Part shown: piece after piece, positions 7,789 to 16,169 of the stretch | How positions within the stretch are numbered: position 1 is the stretch's first letter | Layout: every line of letters begins with the position of its first letter | Source of the DNA: DASZUK01 sp035547695 | GTDB lineage: Bacteria > Actinomycetota > Acidimicrobiia > Acidimicrobiales > RAAP-2 | DNA length: 64,000 nucleotides | Assembly (NCBI GenBank): GCA_035547695.1 | Contig: DASZUK010000018.1 | Span: 62,001-126,000 of the forward strand | Direction: 5' to 3' | The notes under the pieces: generated by a model | Told to the model about the DNA's origin: nothing | Databases searched by the model: none | The model's input: only the letters and a program-made list of their open reading frames with translations | Program-made: the position numbers and the translations under genes

Positions 7789-9313
7789 ACAGGGGACCTT
7801 TAGGGTCCGTCCGGTGGCCCTCCAACCTCGCCGGTCCTCCAGCCCCGAGCCCTCCACCGCTCCGGCCCGGCCGGACCGGGCTGCCCCCGGCCAGGCGCGG
7901 CTACTGGTCCCCTCCCTGATGTTCATTGCCCTGGTCGTGGCGGCAGTCGCCAGCCTCGGGGCACCGCTCATCACCAGCGTGGCGACCACGTTCCACGTCT
8001 CGCTCGACAGCGCGCAGTGGACGCTGACCATCACGCTGCTGAGCGGCGCGGTCGCCACGCCCGTCCTCGGCCGGCTCGGGGCCGGCCCACACCGACGAGC
8101 CACGATTCTCGCCACGCTGGCGGTCGTCGTCGCCGGCAGCGCGCTCACCGTGCTACCGCTGCCGTTCGCATGGCTGCTTGTCGGTAGGGCCGCCCAAGGC
8201 GTCGGGCTCGGTCTGACGGCGCTGATGATGGGCGTGGCCCGCGACCATCTCCCCGAGGGGCGCAGCGCGGCCACCATCGCCCTGGTGTCGGTGACCTCCA
8301 TCAGCGGGGTTGGCGTCGGCTACCCCCTCGCCGGCCTGCTCACCGAGCTCGGCGGGGTGCGCGCCGCCTACGGCCTCGGCCTGTTCGTCACCGCCACCGC
8401 TTTCCTGGCCGCCTGGCGCTCCATGCCCATAGCCCCCGAAGGCCGCTCCGCACACGTGGGCATGGCGGGCGCGGTCCTCCTGGCGGGTGGACTGTTCCTC
8501 GTCCTGTTCCTTGCCAGCGAGACGGGTCTATGGAGCCATCATCTCGCCGTGGCGGTGGTCCTCGCCGTCGTTGCCGTGCTCCTGTTCTGCGTCTGGACCG
8601 CCTCCGAGCTGCGCAGTACGACGCCCCTGGTCGATGTCCGGGCGGTACGGCACCCGGCGGTTGCCGGGGCGAATGTCGCCATGTTCGTCGCTGGGGTCGG
8701 CATGTACCTCCTCCTCACGCTCATCACCCGGTACGCGCAGACGCCGCACGGCGCCGGCTACGGCTTCGGGCTGACCACCTTCGTCGCCGGGCTCGTCCTG
8801 GTCCCGTTCTCCGCCTTGGGCTTCGTCGCCGGCAAGCTCACCCCACGGGTACGGGCACGGATCGGCGCGCCGTTCCTGCTGGCCGGTAGCGCCGTCATCG
8901 TCCTCGGCGCGTTCGCCCTCTTCGCGGCGGCCCGGTCGAACCTGGCCGAACTGTTCGTGGCAATGGGCGTGCTCGGCTTCGGGGTCGGCAGCTTCTCCGC
9001 CGCCATGCCCGGCGTCATCCTGGCCGTCACTCCCCACGGCGAGACCTCCAGCGCCATGAGCTTCAACTATGTCGTCCGTAGCGTCGGGTACTCCCTGGGC
9101 AGCGCCATAGGCGGCCTGGTCCTGGCCGCCGGCACCGACACCGGCCATCTCTTCCCGAACGACCGCGCCTACACCACCGCGGCGCTGATCGGCATCGCCG
9201 CGATGGCGATCACGACGATGACCAGCCTTGTCCTGGCCCGCCAACGTGCGCCCGAGACCGAACCGACCGGCGCGCCATCCGGCGCGCCGAGCCGGAGCCG
9301 GTCGAGCCAATGA
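7772..9313 (+). CDS. MFS drug-resistance-type transporter
   Basis: A 513-residue major facilitator of the DHA/EmrB-QacA kind, with about 14 hydrophobic segments. The first membrane helix begins near residue 47 after a Pro/Arg-rich cytoplasmic stretch. 'GRLGAGPHRRATI' is the loop 2-3 motif A of MFS proteins, in slightly degenerate form, and 'LLVGRAAQGVGLGLTALMM' matches the antiporter region of helices 4-5. It probably exports a small toxic molecule using proton motive force. No clear ribosome binding site precedes ATG 7772, so GTG 7814 is an alternative start. It is divergent from the LysR regulator. The gene ends just before base composition changes to that of the integrated element. Confidence 0.85.
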   Translation: MSLTSEQGTFRVRPVALQPRRSSSPEPSTAPARPDRAAPGQARLLVPSLMFIALVVAAVASLGAPLITSVATTFHVSLDSAQWTLTITLLSGAVATPVLGRLGAGPHRRATILATLAVVVAGSALTVLPLPFAWLLVGRAAQGVGLGLTALMMGVARDHLPEGRSAATIALVSVTSISGVGVGYPLAGLLTELGGVRAAYGLGLFVTATAFLAAWRSMPIAPEGRSAHVGMAGAVLLAGGLFLVLFLASETGLWSHHLAVAVVLAVVAVLLFCVWTASELRSTTPLVDVRAVRHPAVAGANVAMFVAGVGMYLLLTLITRYAQTPHGAGYGFGLTTFVAGLVLVPFSALGFVAGKLTPRVRARIGAPFLLAGSAVIVLGAFALFAAARSNLAELFVAMGVLGFGVGSFSAAMPGVILAVTPHGETSSAMSFNYVVRSVGYSLGSAIGGLVLAAGTDTGHLFPNDRAYTTAALIGIAAMAITTMTSLVLARQRAPETEPTGAPSGAPSRSRSSQ

Positions 9314-9665
9314 CCCGCTCGCCGGAGGCGCCAGAACGCGCAAAAACGAAAGGTGCTACGGACACTGATGTACGAGGTCCCCAGCCGTGTGGACCCGCTC
9401 ATCCGAGCGTATGACCCCACACTTCGAGTCGTATGGGGTCACATCATGTGGACATCTGGCACAGGCTCTCAAACCCGCCCGACGCCTTCGTAAGACTGAT
9501 GCGTAAGTTAGATATCCACTACTAAGAGTAGCATATGGCCGGCGGTCGGGTCTACGGCCAAAAGGGATAGCGAGTGCGGAACGAACTAGCCGTAGGCAAT
9601 CCTGCAACGCTGACCCGACAGCAGATCAGGGAACCAGAGCGATCAGGACTGACCGCTGGTGATGG
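9314..9665. other. Non-coding left end of the integrated element
   Basis: No credible gene is seen in these 352 bp. They contain an inverted repeat TGACCCCA/TGGGGTCA (9412-9419 and 9434-9441, 14-bp spacer), directly followed by the small palindrome CACAT-C-ATGTG, and a second dyad CTACT-AAG-AGTAG (9519-9531) in an AT-rich stretch. The left junction should lie here. GGAGGCG at 9324-9330 is shared with the 3' end of the tRNA-Ala gene (21226-21232), but 7 bp is weak evidence for the crossover core. Confidence 0.5.
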
Positions 9666-9908
9666 CTACTCCCGCCACCTCAGCCCGTCGACCAGCTCGG
9701 CTGGGTTCATCTGTAGCCCCTCGGCCAGACGCAGCAGGCTCGACAGGCTGAGATTGCGTTCCCCACGCTCCACGGAGCTGACGAAGGTGAAGTGCAGCCC
9801 GATGACCTCGGCCAGTGCCATCTGACTGAGCTGCAACTGCGCTCTTCGCTGTCTGGCCCGTTTGCCCAACTCGATCTGGGCAGGCGTCCGTACTCCCCGC
9901 CGTGGCAT
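9666..9908 (-). CDS. XRE-family helix-turn-helix regulator
   Basis: An 80-residue protein that is almost entirely a Cro/CI-type HTH: 'RARQRRAQLQLSQMALAEVIGL', the recognition helix region 'HFTFVSSVERGERNLSL', and 'LLRLAEGLQMNPAELV'. It begins ATG (9908), with an in-frame GTG directly before it. It has no second domain for sensing, so it is a simple DNA-binding repressor or activator. It sits at the left end of the element and faces away from the repeat-protein genes, sharing an upstream region with them that contains dyads. A role in holding the element quiescent is likely but inferred. Confidence 0.8.
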   Translation of the reverse strand: MPRRGVRTPAQIELGKRARQRRAQLQLSQMALAEVIGLHFTFVSSVERGERNLSLSSLLRLAEGLQMNPAELVDGLRWRE

Positions 9909-9928
9909 CACCCCCAGCCAATGCCCGC

Positions 9929-9960
9929 TTAGCTTTACGCACTAGAGAACTTAACGCTAA
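9929..9960. promoter_or_regulatory. Dyad in the divergent XRE/repeat-protein promoter
   Basis: TTAGC (9929-9933) and GCTAA (9956-9960) form an inverted repeat in an AT-rich spacer, with related TTTACGC and TTAACGC inside. It lies just upstream of the XRE gene and may be its operator. Confidence 0.3.
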
Positions 9961-10010
9961 ACTGCCATGTCACTAGGGGGATGGGAGGTGACACAGAGAG
10001 GAAGATCAAG

Positions 10011-11372
10011 TTGAACCGATCCTTGACCATCGTCGGAGCTGCCCTACTTGGGCTGCTGGCGACTGTCTTCGCCCCCCTGGGAGCGGGAGCTGCACCTGCA
10101 CCTACGCAGGGCGCCTCTCATGCTGCCGTTCATCCAGCCATTGACTTCGGAAGCGGGACAACCGTCGCAGCTGCGCCCACCCCTGACGGGAAGGGCTTCT
10201 GGACGGCGAGCTGGACAGGCAAGGTGTCCACGCAGGGTGACGCCACCTTCTACGGCGATGCTTCTTCACTGAGCCTCAATGCCCAGATCGTGGGTATCGC
10301 TTCCACCTTCGACGGCCACGGCTACTGGTTGCTCGGTGCAGACGGCGGGGTGTTCAGCTACGGCGACGCCAGCTTCTACGGCTCCACCGGCAGCATCCAT
10401 CTCAACGCCCCAGCGCTCCAGATGGTCTCTACCCCCGACAGCCGGGGCTACTGGTTCGTGGCCGCCGACGGCGGCATCTTCAGCTACGGGGATGCTCACT
10501 TCTGGGGATCAACCGGCGGGATGGCGCTCAACCAGCCGGTGGTGGGCATGGCCGCCACCGCCAACGGGGCCGGCTACTGGCTGGTGGCCACTGATGGGGG
10601 CATCTTCTCCTTCGGCAACGCTCAGTTCTACGGCTCCACCGGCTCCATCCGGCTCAACGAGCCGGTGGTCAGCATGGCAGCCACGAGGGACAACGCCGGC
10701 TACTGGCTGGTGGCGGCTGATGGTGGGGTCTTCGCCTTCGGCGATGCCCAGTTCTACGGCTCGGCTGCCAACGACGCTGAACCCGGGACCATCATCGGCA
10801 TCGTGGCCACTGGTGACGGCGGGGGCTACTGGATCATCGCTGACAACGGCTACATCTACGACTACGGCGACGCCAAGACAGGTGGCGGCATTACAACAGG
10901 GGTCGGGCCACCGGCGCTGACCAATGAGTACCTGGGGGAGATGACACACATCAGCACCGGTACAAGTCCCTCCTGCTGGTTCGGCAGCCTCAAAGACTCC
11001 ACCAACACAATCGCCGGCACCCTCTACACCCAGAGCATCTACCACTCCACAGGGTGCATCAACTCCCAGGTGGCCTACGTCGAGTACAACCTGCGTGGCG
11101 AGTACTCCTGGCTGAACGCCACCATCGGCCTGGATGGTCAGCACTCCAGCTCGACAGCCATATACCGCTACCAGATCTTCGGTACAAACCAGCTGCTCTT
11201 CACAAGCGGCCGTTCTTCGACAGGTGGTGACCTGATGGTCGGCCGAGCCGAGCCCATCCACGTCAACATCTCCGGCGTGCTCCGGCTGAAGCTGGAAATC
11301 ACGCAACTACCGAACAATGGCCATTACTACTACGGCTGGGCCGTCTTCGGCTCGGCCTACGTGGCGCCGTGA
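10011..11372 (+). CDS. Exported GYW/DGGIFSFG-repeat protein with NPCBM-like module
   Basis: A 453-residue exported protein. TTG 10011 is preferred because GAGAGGAAG is 6 nt upstream and the signal peptide (NRSLTIVGAALLGLLATVFAP) starts there; ATG 9981 is in frame but its purine tract abuts the codon. Residues ~50-300 contain six or seven repeats of 37-45 residues with the pattern G-GYW-VA-DGGIFSFGDA-FYGSTG---LN-PVVGMA, probably a beta-propeller-like array. The last ~130 residues (VEYNLRGEYSWLNATIGLD, SGVLRLKLEITQL, YYYGWAVFGSAYV) resemble NPCBM carbohydrate-binding modules. It is probably a cell-surface or secreted glycan-binding protein. It is coupled to the next gene (GTGA). Finding such proteins in a mobile element hints at a surface, adhesion or mating-contact role. 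Confidence 0.75.
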   Translation: MNRSLTIVGAALLGLLATVFAPLGAGAAPAPTQGASHAAVHPAIDFGSGTTVAAAPTPDGKGFWTASWTGKVSTQGDATFYGDASSLSLNAQIVGIASTFDGHGYWLLGADGGVFSYGDASFYGSTGSIHLNAPALQMVSTPDSRGYWFVAADGGIFSYGDAHFWGSTGGMALNQPVVGMAATANGAGYWLVATDGGIFSFGNAQFYGSTGSIRLNEPVVSMAATRDNAGYWLVAADGGVFAFGDAQFYGSAANDAEPGTIIGIVATGDGGGYWIIADNGYIYDYGDAKTGGGITTGVGPPALTNEYLGEMTHISTGTSPSCWFGSLKDSTNTIAGTLYTQSIYHSTGCINSQVAYVEYNLRGEYSWLNATIGLDGQHSSSTAIYRYQIFGTNQLLFTSGRSSTGGDLMVGRAEPIHVNISGVLRLKLEITQLPNNGHYYYGWAVFGSAYVAP

Positions 11373-12580
11373 GCATCCGCCGCAGTCTGGTGGCAGCAGC
11401 GCTGGCCCTGGCGATCAGCCCAGCCGTGGCAGTGACCACCGCCGGTGCCGCTTCCCCCAGCACGTCGGGCGGCTACGCCACGATAACTGGTGGTTGTTTC
11501 CGCTACCAGACAGGCGGAACAGGTGGCAGCGCCATCCTGATGAACTTCTACCACTTCGCTCAGACAGCCAATATTCACTGGACCTTGACCATCCGAGGCC
11601 TGACAGGAGTTCCGCCGTCCGACACAAACGGCGCTGTGGCTACACCGACGATCCTCGGGTACATCGTCACAGCCGGCACCTACATGGTCTCCTTGACATG
11701 GACGATCATCGAAGGTGGCCCCGGGCACGACACAACAGTGGGAGCACATGGCAACACCGGCTGGGTGACGCTGACAGTGCCCAACTGCACAGGCAGTGTT
11801 GCCAACGGCAGCCCGTACTCTGTGGCCATAGCGTCAACGCCCACCGGCCGTGGTTTCTGGGTGGTGAATCGTTACGGCCGGGTCAAGACCTACGAGAACG
11901 CACCGTTCTTTGGCGACGCTGCCCAAGTAGACCCGGGCGAGCCTGCCAGCCCATCCAACAGCTTCACGCCCAGCCAGCCAATTGTGGGCATGGCTCCGAG
12001 CTATGACAGCTCGGGCAACGTCAACGGCTACTGGCTGGATGCTGCCGATGGCGGCATCTTTGCCTTCGGCACAGCGCCCTTCTATGGCTCGATGGGTGGG
12101 CAGCCGCTCAACCAGCCGATGGTGGGGATGGCCACCACCCCCGATGGTCACGGGTACTGGCTGGTGGCCGCTGATGGCGGGCTGTTCGCCTTTGGTGATG
12201 CTCAGTTCTACGGCTCTATGGGTGGCAAGCCACTGAACAAGCCGGTCGTCGGCATGGCTTCCGATCTTGCCACTGGTGGCTACTGGCTGGTGGCCAGCGA
12301 CGGAGGGGTGTTCTCGTTCAATGCTCCCTTCGAGGGAAGCACCGGCGCCATCCAGCTCAACCGGCCGATCGTGCAGATGGCAGCAGCCACTGATGGTTCG
12401 GGGTACCGGTTCGTGGCCAGCGACGGCGGGGTGTTCTGCTTCAACGAGCCCTTTGCCGGCAGTTGGGGTGGGGCAAGTATTACCAACGTCGTTGGCATGG
12501 CTCCCTACGGCACCCAGGGCTACTGGCTGTTGCGGGGCACAGGCAGCATTGCCAGCTTCGGTGGAGCTCCCATCGGCTGA
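11369..12580 (+). CDS. Second exported repeat protein
   Basis: A 403-residue exported protein whose GTG start overlaps the previous stop (GTGA). It has a signal peptide (RRSLVAAALALAISPAVAVTTAGAASP), then a ~110-residue unrelated beta-rich domain (TGGCFRYQTGGTGGSAIL to WVTLTVPNCTG), then five or six copies of the GYWL-AADGGIFAFG-APFYGSMGG--LN-PMVGMA repeat up to the C-terminus. It shares the repeat type with its upstream neighbour but lacks the NPCBM-like end. The two probably act at the cell surface together. The N-terminal domain family is not recognised. Confidence 0.75.
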   Translation: MSIRRSLVAAALALAISPAVAVTTAGAASPSTSGGYATITGGCFRYQTGGTGGSAILMNFYHFAQTANIHWTLTIRGLTGVPPSDTNGAVATPTILGYIVTAGTYMVSLTWTIIEGGPGHDTTVGAHGNTGWVTLTVPNCTGSVANGSPYSVAIASTPTGRGFWVVNRYGRVKTYENAPFFGDAAQVDPGEPASPSNSFTPSQPIVGMAPSYDSSGNVNGYWLDAADGGIFAFGTAPFYGSMGGQPLNQPMVGMATTPDGHGYWLVAADGGLFAFGDAQFYGSMGGKPLNKPVVGMASDLATGGYWLVASDGGVFSFNAPFEGSTGAIQLNRPIVQMAAATDGSGYRFVASDGGVFCFNEPFAGSWGGASITNVVGMAPYGTQGYWLLRGTGSIASFGGAPIG

Positions 12581-12822
12581 ACCTCAGATCGGGGCGGAAA
12601 CCGAGAGGCAGCCGTAGGTGGCTGCCCCAAGACCGCCAAGGCGATGGCGTAGGTAGTCCGGGCCGGAGCGGGTGCTTTTCCGAGAGCAGAGCCTCTTGTA
12701 GCCCCCTGCGCCCCTCCGGCTTGGACTGCCGTCGGGCTAAGCAGCCGCCCCCTGGACATGTGGGTCTAGGTCTTATGATGTCTTTTCCAAGGTTGAATAG
12801 AACTAAGAGTTTATATCGGCAC
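12581..12822. other. Convergent intergenic region without a recognisable gene
   Basis: These 242 bp separate the rightward repeat-protein gene from the leftward Nudix-like gene. Open frames cross it on both strands, but they have no ribosome binding site and no protein-like composition. AT content rises toward 12800. No clear rho-independent terminator is seen. Confidence 0.5.
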
Positions 12823-14238
12823 CTAAAGGTGTGGGCGTAGGCGGTATAGTTCCTGAACTGCCAGAGCAGAGAAAGGAGCCCACCTCCTATTAGCTCTATC
12901 AACTTTGTTGCTCAGAACGGAATTAATAATCTCTAGGCCTTGTTTCTCGGTCCAGTCAATGGGGGCATAGTCTGTGTGCTCAAAGGTATCTGTGGCACGG
13001 GTCCTAGCTCTTTCCCAAATTTGATGACTACTTAGATTTGACCTTACCTGCGCTTGGAGTCGGATGTTTCCGCCGGGCCAGTTGAATACCTCCAACTCTT
13101 CTGGAGGTGGTACCCAATAATTATATCCAATCCACGAAATGCTGACTCGACCATAGTCACTCTCCCGAAGTCCAAGTTCTTTTCGTAACGACTTTCTGGC
13201 TAGATCGACAAACGATGTCGGCTGACTCTGGAACTCTTTCCTCCGTAGGGTCTCACAGACACCAAGAGTCCAGATGCGATGGGCATCATAGGTAGCCGTT
13301 CCTCGTAAAAGCGCTAAGAGCTTGTTATCGGCATCAACGACAGAGGTGTTGACGTAGACGTTGGTCGGCGGGCAAACCCGAAGAAATCGGTAGGCGCCCT
13401 GATTGTGTAGTAGGTCTTCGGCCTTGTCTCGGGCCTCAGCTACCGTCCGAAACATCCCTTGCGTAGCCAGAGCTTCCCGATAATGAACGGACGAAAATCG
13501 AAAGGCCGTGACCTTATCCTCGTCCAGATCTCTTTCAATCCCGAAGTCCGTCAAGTGATAGATAGGGCCATCCAGCTTTTGAGTATCGGCTAACTCCCGC
13601 CACCTATCCACCTCAAAGAACGTTGCGACATTTGCTTCTTGGTCTCGTTCAACTTCCTTGCAGGGTCGGAGTTCGTGACGAAAGCATTGCTCACCACTCC
13701 AAACGTATAGCGGAAAGCTATCAACGGGTTTGTAGTCGAGGATGCTGGCGACAGCACTGTCGTCTGACGTAGGCGCTTTCGGTTCATCTGATAATGGCTG
13801 GCCATCAAGGACAGGGTCGGGAGCCTTAGCTTTGTCTAGAGCCTTTAGAAGGTGTCCAGCGAAATGGTATACGTCCTCATTGAGTGGACCTTTCCATTTG
13901 TCCCCGTAGCGCTTTGGCAGTGACAACCCAGAGTTGAGGACGTCTTTCCAGTGCTCATCTCGTGGCGGGGGAACGACCTTAATTATTTCGTCTATCATCA
14001 CATAGAAGTTGTCTTCTATATGATTTTCGGGGACACCAAAGCGATTTATAAGATCCTCGAATATTGATCCATACTTAGTAATAAAGCCCTTTGTTATCTT
14101 CCGGTAGTGAGGCGCTCGACGGAGAAGTTGGCGGAGCGCTCCAAAGACATCCTCTAACTGAGGCTCGGCAGGACGTTCGGCGCTAACAGTCAGTTGGGCG
14201 ATGGCGGAGAGCCGCTGGCGCAGGACATCGTCATCCAT
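12823..14238 (-). CDS. Unrecognised protein with degenerate Nudix-like C-terminal domain
   Basis: A 471-residue soluble protein with no signal or membrane segment. The N-terminal ~130 residues are helical (QLEDVFGALRQLLRRAPHY, YGSIFEDLINRFGVPENH). From about residue 290, 'VYVNTSVVDADNKLLALLRG', 'RIWTLGVCETL' and 'DLARKSLRKELGL' follow the Nudix order, but the Nudix box is degenerate: KSLRKELGL replaces REuxEExGu, keeping only the last catalytic-type Glu and Gly. It may bind rather than hydrolyse nucleotides. GC content is much lower than in host genes, pointing to transfer. It follows a sigma-like HTH gene by 48 bp, probably in one operon from a strong promoter. The position inside a mobile element is compatible with a defence or regulatory cargo role, which is not shown. 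Confidence 0.6.
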   Translation of the reverse strand: MDDDVLRQRLSAIAQLTVSAERPAEPQLEDVFGALRQLLRRAPHYRKITKGFITKYGSIFEDLINRFGVPENHIEDNFYVMIDEIIKVVPPPRDEHWKDVLNSGLSLPKRYGDKWKGPLNEDVYHFAGHLLKALDKAKAPDPVLDGQPLSDEPKAPTSDDSAVASILDYKPVDSFPLYVWSGEQCFRHELRPCKEVERDQEANVATFFEVDRWRELADTQKLDGPIYHLTDFGIERDLDEDKVTAFRFSSVHYREALATQGMFRTVAEARDKAEDLLHNQGAYRFLRVCPPTNVYVNTSVVDADNKLLALLRGTATYDAHRIWTLGVCETLRRKEFQSQPTSFVDLARKSLRKELGLRESDYGRVSISWIGYNYWVPPPEELEVFNWPGGNIRLQAQVRSNLSSHQIWERARTRATDTFEHTDYAPIDWTEKQGLEIINSVLSNKVDRANRRWAPFSALAVQELYRLRPHL

Positions 14239-14286
14239 AAACGAGATGTTAGGCCACCGGCTGCTGGCGCTTCGGCAGCGACGGGA

Positions 14287-14880
14287 CTAGGTCAGCTCGA
14301 CCCGGATGCGGGCGGCTATCTGGTCGAGAGCCAGCTCGGCCAGAAACTCGATGGTCTCAACGGAGGTACCGAGGCTGCGGGCTATCTCCTCAGTAGAGTG
14401 AGAGTTGTAGAGGTGGGCGATGGCCACTGTCCGTAGTGGCTCCCGTAGCTCACTGGCTGCTTGCATCAACGGCTCAACTAAAACACCCGCCTTGCGAGTG
14501 ACCATCCGCCCGGCGATTCGGGCCGTTACCTCCTGCAGGTGTTCCCGACTACCCCAATCCACGTGGTCGTCAGCGGGTGGACCGTCTAGCTCGGCGTTGT
14601 CGGGGTCATGTGGGAAAGAATCGGGGCGGCCCCTGACCACAACAATCGAGTTTGGTGTCAGCTCAGGAGCTTCGGGATGCCTCGGGTCCGGGCCCAGGCC
14701 GACCAGCATTTCGGGCGTTGGTTCCAACTTCTCGCCTTTGGCGCCGATCAGGTCATCGACATCTATTTCCAGTTCCTCAGGGGCTTTGGTGCCATCCAAT
14801 TTCATACCGGTGGCTAGCTGATGCGCAAACTCCTGATGACGTCTCCAGAAGTCCTCAACTGCTTGTGATGATTCGCTCAT
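14287..14880 (-). CDS. Sigma-70 region 4-like HTH protein
   Basis: A 197-residue protein. Its last ~55 residues (LREPLRTVAIAHLYNSHS, TEEIARSLGTSVETIEFL) form a region 4-like helix-turn-helix, as in ECF sigma factors, but region 2 is missing. The first ~130 residues are acidic and Pro-rich, with 'ELEIDVDDLIGAKGEKLEP' and 'PNSIVVVRGRPDSF', and match no family I know. It starts at ATG 14880 behind AGAGGTAG and a consensus-like promoter. It is first in an operon with the Nudix-like gene. It is more probably a DNA-binding regulator or partner than a true sigma factor. Confidence 0.6.
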   Translation of the reverse strand: MSESSQAVEDFWRRHQEFAHQLATGMKLDGTKAPEELEIDVDDLIGAKGEKLEPTPEMLVGLGPDPRHPEAPELTPNSIVVVRGRPDSFPHDPDNAELDGPPADDHVDWGSREHLQEVTARIAGRMVTRKAGVLVEPLMQAASELREPLRTVAIAHLYNSHSTEEIARSLGTSVETIEFLAELALDQIAARIRVELT

Positions 14881-14907
14881 ATATAACTACCTCTATTTAG
14901 CAAAATT

Positions 14908-14936
14908 AGTGTAACATGAGTTAGATAAATAGTCAA
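14908..14936 (-). promoter_or_regulatory. Strong sigma-70-type promoter of the low-GC operon
   Basis: Read on the minus strand: TTGACT (14931-14936), a 17-nt spacer, then TACACT (14908-14913), followed by an AT-rich leader and AGAGGTAG before the ATG at 14880. This is the best consensus promoter in the window, unlike the surrounding high-GC promoters. Confidence 0.7.
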
Positions 14937-15079
14937 ACATAAGATGAGTCCGCTACCGCCACCGGAAAAATTCTACACACCTCTACCGGCTTCTGACCAG
15001 CACTTTCACCACCTTCCGACACCTAACGACACCTTTCCTCCACTGGATTTGTCTTCAGACCATCCTGCACCATTGACCT

Positions 15080-15298
15080 ATGAGAAAAGGCTCCGATGTA
15101 CGTAGTACAGATCAATCGGTTGAAACGGCATCGTGGGACTACCTGCCCGCCGTTGATGACGACATACGCCACTGGGGAGCGCTGTTGTCGGCTCGGCGCT
15201 TCCCCTGTGGGAAAGCATCTGCCACTCACTTGGCCTTGTGCCTCGACTGCCTCGACCTCATCCGCTGGGGTGGCGAAGGTGGCCAGAACTCCGACTAA
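15080..15298 (+). CDS. Possible small cysteine-containing protein of the element
   Basis: A 72-codon frame that starts ATG and ends TAA, 22 bp before the next gene. The product contains W and D/E-rich stretches (SWDYLPAVDDDIRHWGALL) and a C/H cluster (FPCGKASATHLALCLDCLD) that might bind metal. There is no good ribosome binding site before ATG 15080, and a second frame overlaps, so the assignment is uncertain. If real, it is the first of a rightward series of tiny genes leading to the coupling ATPase. Confidence 0.35.
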   Translation: MRKGSDVRSTDQSVETASWDYLPAVDDDIRHWGALLSARRFPCGKASATHLALCLDCLDLIRWGGEGGQNSD

Positions 15299-15320
15299 CC
15301 CAACCAGAAAGGAACCAACC

Positions 15321-15653
15321 ATGAACACACTCGTCCCTGTAGCTCGCAACCTGCCGGCTCAGCGCACTTCCAAAGTGACCAGCCGGGCACTGGCTCGTAT
15401 CAGCGAAGGCACCGATGTCAGCCTGGCCCTGATCGACCATCAGGTGGAGGTGGCCACCAGCAAGGTCGACGCCGTACTCCAGGTGGGGGGCCACGCCGCC
15501 CAAGGGGTGGCGTTGCTGAAGCACCTGCAAGGTCAGCTCGAAACCACTGTCCCGGGCTGTGGCAACGAAGTCAGCTTCGTGGTCGATCGTACCGTGCTCG
15601 CTGCTGGCGGCCTGGTGACCGATTTGGCCTCCCAGTTGCGCCGAGTCCGATGA
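15321..15653 (+). CDS. Small soluble protein of the transfer-like module
   Basis: A 110-residue protein beginning at ATG 15321, with AAAGGAACC properly spaced upstream; the frame is open farther upstream but that part looks non-coding. The product (NTLVPVARNLPAQRTSKVT, SLALIDHQVEVATSKVDAV, GCGNEVSFVVDRTVLAAGG) is predicted mostly helical, without membrane segments. I do not recognise a family. Its stop overlaps the start of the next gene (ATGA), marking the beginning of a coupled gene chain. Confidence 0.65.
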   Translation: MNTLVPVARNLPAQRTSKVTSRALARISEGTDVSLALIDHQVEVATSKVDAVLQVGGHAAQGVALLKHLQGQLETTVPGCGNEVSFVVDRTVLAAGGLVTDLASQLRRVR

Positions 15654-15868
15654 ACATCGCCGCCTTCGTGATACTGGGGTTGGCCCTGCTGCTGTTGCTA
15701 CTGATGCTGATCAGCGTCCGACAAACGGAGCGGTACCCCACAGAGGAACAACACATCCGGCGATCTGCCCGCCGCACCCAACACGATCTTGACCAGTTGT
15801 TTGGTAAAGCTGCCGAAGAGATGATGAACCAGGCCCGCCGTCATCAGGGGCGGCCACCCTGGCAGTGA
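15650..15868 (+). CDS. Small single-span membrane protein
   Basis: A 72-residue protein that starts inside the previous stop (ATGA). One hydrophobic helix (IAAFVILGLALLLLLLMLIS) is followed by a charged cytoplasmic tail (RRSARRTQHDLDQLFGKAAEE). The family is unknown. Its position between coupled genes suggests that it is a membrane subunit of the same machinery as the coupling ATPase. Confidence 0.65.
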   Translation: MNIAAFVILGLALLLLLLMLISVRQTERYPTEEQHIRRSARRTQHDLDQLFGKAAEEMMNQARRHQGRPPWQ

Positions 15869-16047
15869 ACCGCTCCTCCACATCATGGCTGCGCTCTCTG
15901 GTGACGGCGGCACTAGCGATCGTGGCCGTGGTGTGGTTGCTGCGGCTGGCTTGGTCGTGGCTGGTGCCGTTGTTGCCGGTGCTGGCGGTGGTGGCAGCAG
16001 CGGCCCTCGTCGTCTGGCTGGTGATTCGCCGCCAACGTCGTTGGTAG
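15865..16047 (+). CDS. Small two-helix membrane protein
   Basis: A 60-residue protein with a GTG start overlapping the upstream stop (GTGA). It contains two hydrophobic segments (SLVTAALAIVAVVWLLRL and PLLPVLAVVAAAALVVWLVI) ending in a basic RRQRRW tail. No family is recognised. Two tiny coupled membrane proteins ahead of a VirD4-like ATPase could anchor the ATPase or form a simple pore. Confidence 0.6.
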   Translation: MNRSSTSWLRSLVTAALAIVAVVWLLRLAWSWLVPLLPVLAVVAAAALVVWLVIRRQRRW

Positions 16048-16169
16048 GGGTTTCCCGACTGTGGACTACCGCTCGGGATTGTGAAATACACAAAGTGGTT
16101 GTCGGAAATCCGGCGGGTTGAGACAATGCAAGGTCGCCCAAATAGACACGAAAAAGAAAGGAGGTGGAA

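Noticed and set aside
9324..9330. GGAGGCG as left attachment core matching the tRNA-Ala 3' end
   Set aside because: Only 7 bp in a GC-rich context; recorded as a possibility but not accepted as the junction.
9423..9430. TTCGAGTC near the left end, shared with the tRNA T loop
   Set aside because: It is in the opposite orientation to that required for a direct att repeat.
12463..12902. Open frames on both strands in the convergent gap near 12.5-12.9 kb
   Set aside because: No ribosome binding sites, and composition is unlike protein; they overlap real gene ends.
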